Assembly: GCA_964035575.1 (NCBI GenBank)
Contig: OZ037916.1
Location: 1,116,001-1,180,000, forward strand
Source: Rhynchopus sp. YZ270_cl-10
Taxonomy: Eukaryota > Euglenozoa > Diplonemea > Diplonemida > Diplonemidae
Direction: 5' to 3'
DNA length: 64,000 bases
The notes below the pieces were generated by a model. The model ran no database searches and was not told the origin of the DNA. It saw only the letters and a list, made by a program, of their open reading frames with translations. Made by a program: the position numbers and the translations under genes. Positions 54,459 to 64,000 of this stretch are shown one piece after another (positions within the stretch are counted from its first letter, which is position 1; each line of letters begins with the position of its first letter).

Positions 54459-55012
54459 GGGAAGGCTCGTTTTTCCTTTTAATGTTACAAAGTAACAATA
54501 AACCATTTTTCCCGGTGACCCCCCCCTCCCCACCCCCTATGTTACACGGAAAAACCGTTTTTCCGAATTTTCATTTATTGTAACAACAAGGCGCAGTGGA
54601 CGTGCACATCCGAAAACACCCGCATTTGCATTTCCGGAATCCGTCCGCACTGTGGTGGGGTCAATCTGCCGAAATGGACAAGTTCTTGTTGTTGGAAAAA
54701 GCCACTTTTTCCCGCCATTGTTACAAAAAAAAAAAAAGTTTTTTCCCCGGATTTCGGTCGGACCCCCTCCCCCCCCTTTATTGTTACTTCACGACGGTGA
54801 AGTATAGTACATTACAAGTGAAGTTACTAGTAACGTTACAAGTGAAAAACCGTTACAAGTGAGTTACAAGTGAGTTACAAGTGGGATACATGAATTACAG
54901 GCAAAATCAGGTTGTAACTGGTGGGTTACAAGTGGGTTACAAGTGAGTTACATGTAACACCCGTTACTTCACCGTCGTGTTTGTAACATTAAATGGAAAA
55001 ACGAGCCTTCCC
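54459..55012. mobile_element. 554-bp foldback with GTTACAAGTG tandem repeats
   Basis: Ends GGGAAGGCTCGTTTTTCC and its mirror GGAAAAACGAGCCTTCCC, continuing into TTAATGTTACAAA-type arms; a second inverted pair is CTTCACGACGGTGAAG/TTACTTCACCGTCGTG. The right half carries about ten GTTACAAGTGA-like units. Flanks share AAA only. A copy of the intron repeat (54608-54690) is nested inside. Confidence 0.7.
54608..54690 (+). repeat. Third copy of GGAATCCGTCCGCACTGTGG repeat
   Basis: GAAAACACCCGCATTTGC, GGAATCCGTCCGCACTGTGG, GGGGTCAATCTGCC and GAAATGGACAAGTTCTTG match the two copies in helicase intron 5, 38 kb away. Confidence 0.7.
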
Positions 55013-55384
55013 AAACCCTTTTTAACGTTTCCTGTTAGCTTGGTCGACTCTGATGACAAAACAGTACTCAGCTCACTCACAAGGCGAAAGATGATTACCG
55101 GTCGAGGAACTCTTTTAGGGGCCATATTCTGCGCAAGAATTACCCTCACTAGGCATCAACAACAGCACACCTCGGCGTGAGGAGCAGACTCTAGGAAGTG
55201 CGGTGGTTCTCTTTTTTTGTGGCCAAACGTACGCCGAGCATCTGCGAGAGCACCTCCTCCCCTCCCTTCCTCCCCTCCCTCCCCTCCTCCAAACACTTCC
55301 GCCGGATGACAACAAAACTTAATAATCCGGCAATTTACGTCTGCCAACACAACATCGACAATAACATCCCCCCTCGAAAATTTA

Positions 55385-55418
55385 TCCTTTTATCTCCCTC
55401 CACCTCCACCTCATCCAG
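55385..55418 (+). promoter_or_regulatory. Pyrimidine tract ending in AG before amine oxidase start
   Basis: TCCTTTTATCTCCCTCC and CACCTCCACCTCATCCAG, 3 bases before the ATG at 55422. Acceptor-like. Confidence 0.4.
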
Positions 55419-55421
55419 GCC

Positions 55422-56996
55422 ATGTGGAAACATATCTTCTCAGTACTGGCTGTCGCCGTTTCGTATATTGCATACAACCCGACTCCTTTCCGCCGTGCTT
55501 TCAAGCATGCTATCGGAGCCAAGGGTGATGTCATCATTATAGGAGGCGGCTTGGCAGGGCTGACCGCAGCACACCGTTTGCAACAGGAAGGACATACCGC
55601 CACCATCATCGAGGCACGGCATAAGGTAGGAGGGCGTATCTGGACACATGGTGGCTGGGGCCATCCTATTGACGTGGGCGCAACGTTTATCCACGGTATC
55701 GAACACAACCCTCTTACACACCTTGCGGATGAATTTGACCTCAAACTGATCAGAGCTGACTACTCCAAGGTTCACGTCTACAATAGTACTGGACAGCGTA
55801 TCGCCAAATCTGACCTCAAAGCTGCAAAATCCATCTACCGTGACCTCCGCACCACTGTCATGCGCAAACGCGATTCTCTATACAAAGACACCAACCTCCT
55901 TGAGTCATTTGAACAAGCCTGGACCCTCCTCGACCCTAAACGGCGTGCCTCTATTGACCAGGAAACGCTCTCTTGGCAGTTCTTCTGGGAAATTGTACAG
56001 GACCAGATCGCCTCGTTGAAGGATCTTAGCACCATTGAGTTTGATGCGTCCACTTCGTATGATGGGCACGACTATGTTCTGGAGGGCGGCATGCAGGGGC
56101 TGGCGGACAAGCTTGCTGCCTCCGCGGTGAGAGGGAATCGGGTGCTGCTGAACAGCACTGCGACGCAGGTGACGAATACGGGGCGTGGCTATCGTGTTGA
56201 CTACTCTGCGAACGGCAAAGTGCAGCACCTCGACGCAGAGGACGTCGTCATCGCGCTGCCCCTCGGTGTCATGAAAACAGGGAGCCTCGCATTCGACCCT
56301 CCCCTCCCCAAGTGGAAGCGCCGCTCCCTGCACCGTCTCGGCTGCTCCGCTGCCCTGAAAATGGCGTTAAAGTTTGACTCCACCTTCTGGGACGACGTGC
56401 AGTTCATCGGCAAGCTAGGCGGGAACGTTTCACGCTATGGGGAAGGCTCGCATATCGAGTTTATCAATATGAACCATTTTCACCCGGGGAGCAATGTTCT
56501 GGTTCTCGAGGTGGATGTGGCGCATGCGGTCTCCATGGGTGCAATGTCCCAAACGGAACGTGTTGCGCACATTATGCTGGCATTACGTCAGATGTACGGA
56601 GACAAGATCCCAGACCCCGTTGACGCTGTGACCGCCAACTTCGTCGGCGACCCCCTCGTCCGCTGTGGGTTCAGCTACTGGCCCCCCTTTGTCAGTGGAG
56701 ACGACAACCTGGCTGCGGGAGAGTCTACCTCCTCTGCCTCAGGTGCCCTCCACTTTGCTGGGGAATACACCACACCCACCGGCTACGGCAACCTACACGG
56801 TGCTGTAGAAGAAGGTGAGCGTGTTGCTCGCCACATTGCACACAGAACAGTCTGGGCAGCGCTCAGTACGCTTGTTGGTGATGTCGTGGCGGCTGTGGGA
56901 GGGGGAGGGGGAGGAGGAGGAGGAGGAGGAGGGGGTCGAGGAGGCAAGAAGGGACGCTTCACACCACAATGGTGTCCCTCACCGTGTCAGGTCTAG
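55422..56996 (+). CDS. Flavin-dependent amine oxidase (polyamine oxidase-like)
   Basis: 524 aa, intronless. Hydrophobic N-terminal segment (HIFSVLAVAVSYIAY, residues 4-18) that may be a signal anchor. FAD dinucleotide-binding fold VIIIGGGLAGLTAAHRL (37-53), acceptor Glu in IIEARHKVGGRIWTHGG, ATFIHGIEHNP substrate-side motif, and the C-terminal FAD motif LHFAGEYTTPTGYGNLHGAVEEG. This is the layout of polyamine/monoamine oxidases, which oxidise amines with O2 and release H2O2; the substrate is not fixed by the sequence. A Gly tract (VAAVGGGGGG...) and a basic tail follow the enzyme domain. Confidence 0.9.
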   Translation: MWKHIFSVLAVAVSYIAYNPTPFRRAFKHAIGAKGDVIIIGGGLAGLTAAHRLQQEGHTATIIEARHKVGGRIWTHGGWGHPIDVGATFIHGIEHNPLTHLADEFDLKLIRADYSKVHVYNSTGQRIAKSDLKAAKSIYRDLRTTVMRKRDSLYKDTNLLESFEQAWTLLDPKRRASIDQETLSWQFFWEIVQDQIASLKDLSTIEFDASTSYDGHDYVLEGGMQGLADKLAASAVRGNRVLLNSTATQVTNTGRGYRVDYSANGKVQHLDAEDVVIALPLGVMKTGSLAFDPPLPKWKRRSLHRLGCSAALKMALKFDSTFWDDVQFIGKLGGNVSRYGEGSHIEFINMNHFHPGSNVLVLEVDVAHAVSMGAMSQTERVAHIMLALRQMYGDKIPDPVDAVTANFVGDPLVRCGFSYWPPFVSGDDNLAAGESTSSASGALHFAGEYTTPTGYGNLHGAVEEGERVARHIAHRTVWAALSTLVGDVVAAVGGGGGGGGGGGGGRGGKKGRFTPQWCPSPCQV

Positions 56997-57447
56997 ATCT
57001 TGAAAAGAATGGGGGGGGGTTTTTTTTTAGATGTGGAGGGTGATGTCTGAGTCGCCTTTAACCCTCTAGTTTACTAAGAATCTCTTGGTAACCATCGGAC
57101 AAAATAGTTTTTTTCTTTCATTTTCATTTTCTCCGATATTTTGCACAAAAAAGTAACGTTCTAAAAGAATACCAACACTTCTACCCCCTCTCTCCCCCGC
57201 TCTTTTTTTCTCCAGTTCGTGCATCCCAGAGGCGTTTTTGCACATTGTCAACTTTACTTTCCTTTGTATTTTGCATTCTGTTTAGCACATGGGGTCGGAT
57301 CAGCACACACTACCCCCTACAATCAGTCTGCATTCAAAAGAACACACTCTGCCAACCCCACACCACCTCTCCAGCAACTAACCATCTCACCCCCTATTCC
57401 TCCACACCACGATACCAGACCCTCCTCTGAGGGACACACCACACACC
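56997..57447. other. Spacer
   Basis: No gene. Type V-like module at 57222-57262 (CCCAGAGGCGTTTTTGCAC, TTGTCAACTTTACTTTCC) behind a C/T tract, then a CA-rich leader. Confidence 0.5.
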
Positions 57448-58125
57448 ATGCCGGAGTATGTCTACGACACCCCAAGCCCTGTCGTGCGACGTGCCTCACG
57501 GCGGAGGGACAGCCCCCGCCGTGCCTCTGGGTGGACCAATGGAGACGAAGGTGTCGTGCTTGGCTCCTGGGTCTCCGATCAAGCTTGGCAGGGCGCTGCG
57601 GAGCATGAACACTACCGCCGTGCGACGTCCCCCCGCATGCACAGTGAGACCAGCATACGCAAGGAGAATGGTGTAGGCTTTCTTTCGCAAAGGGAGCAAG
57701 CAAAGCGGGATACACGTGACCAGACGCTTGACTGGGTTGACTACAATGATATGTACAACAGCCCGCACCGTGCAAAGCAGCGGCGTTGTCAATCCTGTGG
57801 TGCGCACAATGACACAAAACATGGTCCAAGAAAGCCTGACGGCAAACACATCCAAACACTCCGTCGAGAGCTTGTCCACGATTGGGTAGACACCGCCTCA
57901 GGCCGTCTGCCAAGAGGAGGCCGCAAGCTGCACGTCCCGCACACCCCATGGCCCGACGGCTCTACAGGCGGCATAGTCGAGGTCCCCCTCCCCCACCCAC
58001 GCCACCTCTACCACCCAGACGCCCAGCTCATGGAGCTGTGGCCAGGGTGGAGGGACACTCATGTGATCGAAGGCCCGCCCAAGCCAGAGGAGTGGCGCGC
58101 GCATGCACTGAGCATGCCGAGGTGA
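57448..58125 (+). CDS. Arg/His/Pro/Trp-rich protein of unknown function
   Basis: 225 aa, intronless. The N-terminus is Arg/Ser/Pro-rich (RRASRRRDSPRRAS), the middle has RRCQSCGAHNDTKHG (a CxxC pair followed by histidines) and the C-terminal half is rich in Pro, His and Trp (LYHPDAQLMELWPGW). No signal, membrane span or named domain. The basic, Trp/Tyr-dotted, low-order composition recalls ciliary microtubule-associated proteins, but this is only an impression. Coding reality is supported by GC-rich codons and an ACCATGCC start context. Confidence 0.6.
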   Translation: MPEYVYDTPSPVVRRASRRRDSPRRASGWTNGDEGVVLGSWVSDQAWQGAAEHEHYRRATSPRMHSETSIRKENGVGFLSQREQAKRDTRDQTLDWVDYNDMYNSPHRAKQRRCQSCGAHNDTKHGPRKPDGKHIQTLRRELVHDWVDTASGRLPRGGRKLHVPHTPWPDGSTGGIVEVPLPHPRHLYHPDAQLMELWPGWRDTHVIEGPPKPEEWRAHALSMPR

Positions 58126-60477
<2,352 letters not shown>

Positions 60478-60947
60478 AAAAGTTTTTTTGGGTTTGGATT
60501 TAAAAAAAAGAGAAATAAAATTGGGGGGAAAGCGACGTTTTTTCTTGGTTGATTCAAAAAAAAAATCGAGAAAAATGCAAAAAATAAAATAGAAATTTTG
60601 ATTCACCCCAAAAAAAAATAGCGAAAATTTTCAAAAAAAAAAAAAAAAAAAAAAAGCCTCCAAACATGGAGGGAAAATATTCTCAATATGGGAAAGAAAG
60701 TTGGAGGGGTAGGTAGGGGGGTGGGTTTTTGCTAGGGGTAGTGCTTGGGGAATAGAGCCTCATTTTTTTCCCATTTGAAATATTTTTTTAAAAGACCAGC
60801 AAAAAAAGATACTAAAAGAGGAACGAGTAAGTATTAAGTTGATAAAACGCTATGCGAAAAGAAGGGGGTTATTTATTTGTTTGACAGAAGGATTTTTTGC
60901 ACCGCACATCTTTTCATGTACAGAAGCACACACAAAAAGAACAAACA
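60478..60947. other. Spacer
   Basis: No gene. A- and T-runs, G-rich patch near 60700-60760, A/C-rich leader before the EF-hand gene. Confidence 0.5.
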
Positions 60948-61567
60948 ATGTCGACCCTTCGTGGCGGAGACCGTGCAATCAACTGGTCTGAGCTGAGCGC
61001 AAAGCTCCCCTCAAGCAAGAGCCGTGACGACAAGATCAAGCGCCGTAAGATCTTCAACGACATGGACATGAACGGGAACGGCTACCTCTCGCTTGCGGAG
61101 GTGGACAAGGGTGTGCGTGACGTGCTGAAGGCAGACCACCTGTTTGACTGCAAGCCTGCAATGCTGCGTGCCTTCAACGCCGTCAAGGACACCGCACCTG
61201 CACACACACCACACTCCGACGACTACGTCACACGCGCTGAGTTCCGTCTTCTTATGGTATGCACACTCACCTCATCACGCATCATCACATCACCCCCATC
61301 ACATCACAACAACAACAGATTGCACTGCGCCAAATGTTTGAGCTGTGGCATATGTTCGAGCTTGTGGACACTGGTGACGACCGCCGTGTGGACCTGGGTG
61401 AGTTCACGAAGGCAGTGCCGATGATGAACAAGTGGGGTGTCACAATCTCGGACCCTGCCGCAACCTTCAAGGAGATCGACAAGAACGGTGGTGGACAGAT
61501 CCTCTTTGACGAGTTCGTGCAGTGGGGTGTGCAGAAGGGGCTCGACCTTGAGGACGACGACGAATAG
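60948..61567 (+). CDS. Calflagin/FCaBP-like EF-hand protein, 2 exons
   Basis: Exons 60948-61256 and 61319-61567 (phase 0) give 185 aa. EF-hand loops at DMDMNGNGYLSL, DTGDDRRVDLGEF and DKNGGGQILFDEF; a further helical pair (MLRAFNAVKDTAP ... YVTRAEFRLLM) has a degenerate loop. Order and length match flagellar calcium-binding proteins of kinetoplastids, but there is no N-terminal MGC acylation motif (it starts MSTLRGG), so flagellar membrane attachment by myristoylation is not predicted. It would act as a calcium sensor. The 62-bp intron has GTATGC and AACAG ends. Confidence 0.88.
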
Positions 61568-62241
61568 GCACGGCACGTTGCTGGTCCACCTCTAACTCCC
61601 TCCGCCCTCCCAAAGGGTTTAATGCTCTACACTGTGCGATTAGTTACATTTTTTTCTATTCCGTGGGGAAACAAAAAGTGATTTTATACCCCCCCCCCCC
61701 CTTACCCAACACACTAAAAACAAAAAGTAATTTTGAAACAAAGCTTTTTTTAAAATACGGATGGTTCCTTTTCGAACAATTTCCCTACACCAAAAATAAG
61801 GTCTTTTTTTTTTTTTTTTTTGAAGAAAAAAGGTTAGCAGCAATGCTCCTTCCCCCCTGCACCTTCATTCTCTTTATCGCCTCCCCTCTTTTCCCTTTTA
61901 TTCTTCTCTCACTATCGTGACATTCTCTCCCACCCTTACCACCATATACCACGCCCCTCTTCAGAGATTTATTTTCCAACACAAAACAAATCAAGGGGTG
62001 TGCAGATCACCACTTCCCTTAACGGGCCTTCTTAATACAAACGGATTGGTAGGGAGCAACTGCTTCATTTGGTTACGTCCACTTGCCACTTTAGCCGTGA
62101 TAGTCGAATACTACGTAACGTTCATCAATTGAATTTCTCTACACAATAAAGCAAAATCACGCACTGCCTCTCCAGAACCGACGAAAGCGAACCCGTATCA
62201 CGTCCTTCTACACAACGCTTTCGTAACGCACACCCTATACC
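61568..62241. other. Spacer
   Basis: No gene or assigned repeat. C-run at 61689-61700, T-run at 61803-61821, C/T-rich stretch to 61930. Confidence 0.5.
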
Positions 62242-62757
62242 ATGGAGATCAACGCAGTCTTCCACGCCACGGGCACTACCTGCACTGTCGAGGTGTCGCC
62301 TAAAGAGACCGTTGCAAGCCTGAAGGGGCGGCTGCAGGCAGAGTTCCTGCCGTTTTCCCGTTCTCTTGCACCGTCGGCATCGGACGGCACACACCTGACC
62401 CTGCACGGTGCGCCCCTGTGTGAGGGGACTGCACTAAGCGACGTACACATAGAGGCTGGTGACAGCGTCGTCTTGGTGCGTCCCGAGCATGCGAGGCCGA
62501 GGGTGCCGGCACGTTATTCGCATGCGCAGTATGTGTGGTGTGTAGCAGTGGCGCCGTGTGGCATGTGGTGTGCGACAGGTGACGGCAGCAACACCGTGCG
62601 CATATGGCAGACGGAGGCGGCAACGCAGATCACGTCCCTGCAGCCGCGCTGTGTGCGGAGGGTGCCGCGTGCAGTGACGTTCACGGCGGAGAGTCGGTAT
62701 GCAGGCTATTTCCTAAATCGTGAGGAAAAAACCCGGATTTCCCCCAAAAGCAAGTGA
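62242..62757 (+). CDS. Ubiquitin-like plus WD40-repeat protein, 5' part
   Basis: The N-terminal ~80 residues resemble a ubiquitin-like domain (MEINAVFHATGTTCTVEVSP ... VASLKGRLQ ... LTLHGAPLCEGTALSDVHIEAGDSVVLVRP). A WD40 unit follows (YVWCVAVAPCGMWCATGDGSNTVRIWQ) and a second begins (RRVPRAVTFTAESRYA). A GTATGC donor-like site at 62697 sits exactly where the WD pattern breaks off, so the real exon probably ends at 62696 and the last ~20 residues of the open frame are intron. I could not find the next exon before the window ends. The order recalls NLE1/Notchless-type proteins in ribosome assembly, but that is tentative. Confidence 0.7.
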   Translation: MEINAVFHATGTTCTVEVSPKETVASLKGRLQAEFLPFSRSLAPSASDGTHLTLHGAPLCEGTALSDVHIEAGDSVVLVRPEHARPRVPARYSHAQYVWCVAVAPCGMWCATGDGSNTVRIWQTEAATQITSLQPRCVRRVPRAVTFTAESRYAGYFLNREEKTRISPKSK

Positions 62758-63680
62758 CCCATCTTTTTTTTCCTGGATTTTTTTGTCTCGCCGTACACTG
62801 AAAAAACGCAAATTCTCGGTCAAAGTTCCCTCTGCACACCTTATTTAGTCATAATCATAATTATCATTGAATGAACCTAGTTCTTACCATCGTACATCTG
62901 TCCACCTTCCTCCGCTTCTGCTGCTGGAACTCCACGATGTGTTCACACGCACGCTCGTGTTGTGTAACGAAGAAACTGCCATATTCCATACGAATGACTC
63001 GCATTTGTTTTATTGTTGACATGACATGCGCTTCCAACAGTGCACCACAGACTTTATTCGTCTGCTTCAGTTGCTCGAAAAGAGCAGCAACAAGTTGCAC
63101 GTTTGTTAGACCAGCCTCAAACTTCTGGCTCGTTGGAGGACACTTGTCGTGACAACATCGTCTGCAGTGACTTTCGCGAGGTGTAGGAGCGGGAATCCAC
63201 CAGCCGGGATGAGAAGACGAAGACGAAGAAGAAGAAGGCGCCAGTTGGTCTGCCCGTGCATTGCCTGATGATTTGCGTTCCCTGATCAAATCTAATCGAT
63301 TTGTATTTTGTGGCCATCTTTGATGAGGATGGTGGGGACACGGCGGGTTTTGTCAGGGAGAGTTTGAAAATGTGCTTTTTTGTTTTTTTTTTTTTTGACT
63401 TCAACAAGTACTTCCCAAAGTCGAGGTAGCGCTTGACGGTATGCTTCGCGATTATTTTTTTTTGAATAACAGATGATGAATGTGGCTCTCGTCAGACACA
63501 TGTGTCAAAGTAAACAGAACATAAAGGAAATGAACAAAACATAGAAGAAGAAACATGAGTGATCTAACTATCATAACCAAACCAACCAACCCAATCCCTA
63601 AATCTAATACTCTAGTTGTCGGTCTGGTTAGAATTTTGTTAATTGTTAGAGTTAACAATGACATTATTAGATGATTGCAG
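62758..63680. other. Spacer or long intron near window end
   Basis: No confident gene on the + strand. It may be intron of the WD40 gene. A minus-strand open frame lies at 62864-63289, and a T-run at 63381-63396. Confidence 0.4.
62864..63289 (-). CDS. Possible minus-strand ORF, unknown
   Basis: About 141 residues, starting only at a TTG, with a Ser run (GAAGAC-type repeats) and then a fairly protein-like stretch (NVQLVAALFEQLKQTNKVCG, ACEHIVEFQQQKRRKVD). The frame stays open upstream. No family recognised. It would be the only host gene on the minus strand, which counts against it. Confidence 0.25.
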   Translation of the reverse strand: MIRERKSSGNARADQLAPSSSSSSSSHPGWWIPAPTPRESHCRRCCHDKCPPTSQKFEAGLTNVQLVAALFEQLKQTNKVCGALLEAHVMSTIKQMRVIRMEYGSFFVTQHERACEHIVEFQQQKRRKVDRCTMVRTRFIQ

Positions 63681-64000
63681 GAGCTCGTCCCCTTGAGCTG
63701 GCTCGGAAGTCGCATTCAGGAGACTTGTGGTTTCTCCGAGACGCAGTCATCGCATGGGGCGTCCCGAGCCACAACGGCATCTGCTGCGGGCTCAGGGGTC
63801 ACTGTCCTGATCCGAGTGCTCGCTGAGGAACTGTTTCGCCATCTCCACGCTTGGTGTATCCCACCTTGTGCGAAGTGTTTGATGCTGAAGGGGACTCCCT
63901 TCCACCTCCGCCTCCGGAATACGGAGGAATCTCCCCAGTACGACGCGAATCGCGTCATCCTCATGCTCGCCACAATCTGCGAGCTTGGAAAGGCCAAGTA
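63681..64000 (+). CDS. Possible partial exon running off the window
   Basis: Open for 106 codons from an acceptor-like GATTGCAG to the window end, with no ATG before 63883. It reads ELVPLSWLGSRIQ ... VLAEELFRHLHAWCIPPCAK ... DANRVILMLATICELGKAK. The composition is protein-like and sits in a GC-rich step. Its phase does not fit the WD40 exon at 62242, so it belongs to another gene or needs an extra exon. No family recognised. Confidence 0.3.

Larger units (their letters stand above)
49575..55384. other. 5.8-kb repeat-rich region without a clear gene
   Basis: AT-rich blocks alternate with GC-richer ones. It holds an ORF-dense island (49927-51250), type VI motifs (51770, 52820), a 9-bp satellite (51942-52202), type I and III modules (53519-53885), a small inverted repeat (54108-54258) and a foldback element (54459-55012). 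I find no complete gene. Confidence 0.5.

Overview
This window is nuclear DNA from a single-celled eukaryote. It carries spliceosomal introns, polyubiquitin, SRP54, FEN1, Ras/Rab GTPases, a VHS-GAT adaptor and a flagellar-type EF-hand protein. All 22 host genes I can support lie on the + strand. They are GC-rich islands separated by AT-rich, poly-T/poly-A spacers packed with small repeats. Several start codons sit just behind a pyrimidine tract ending in AG. The two cathepsin L-like proteases read most like kinetoplastid cruzipain-type enzymes in their C-terminal halves, and the EF-hand protein resembles calflagin/FCaBP. Together with the strict strandedness this suggests a euglenozoan-like flagellate with possible spliced-leader trans-splicing. 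That placement is an inference, not a proof.

Layout: 1.8-4.6 kb, a large protein with a caspase-fold domain that lacks the catalytic His/Cys; 5.1-9.5 kb, an MFS transporter, a THEP1-type NTPase and a VHS-GAT protein; 10.3-11.7 kb, a non-autonomous DNA element built on TCTAATTAGAGT repeats; 12.1-18.3 kb, a six-exon DEAH helicase of the DHX29/DHX57 type with a 2-kb intron; 19.3-27.6 kb, a tandem duplication of cysteine protease plus polyubiquitin, followed by a Rab GTPase, with a 1.72-kb foldback element inserted in one copy; 27.6-32.8 kb, a nest of transposons (hAT-like MITE, 103-bp MITE, Tc1 element); 32.8-37 kb, a FIBP homologue and a receptor with a degenerate cyclase domain; 39-45 kb, a small unknown protein, FEN1 and a cysteine-rich type I membrane protein; 47-49.6 kb, two Ras-like paralogues; 49.6-55.4 kb, a repeat-rich stretch without a clear gene; 55.4-64 kb, a flavin amine oxidase, an unknown protein, SRP54, a calflagin-like protein and the 5' part of a ubiquitin-like/WD40 protein.

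All 16 intron donors I identify read GTATG, and most acceptors read ACAG. Most introns are 43-72 bp. Nearly all longer ones are swollen by dispersed repeats.

The most unusual signal is a set of short dispersed modules (types I-VI below). Several carry a conserved ACGAGAG loop on a stem with compensatory changes, followed by a T-rich tail. I saw them only in the same orientation as the genes, in spacers, just upstream of start codons and inside introns, sometimes head to tail. They look like an undescribed family of transcript-sense RNA hairpins or co-oriented short retroposons.
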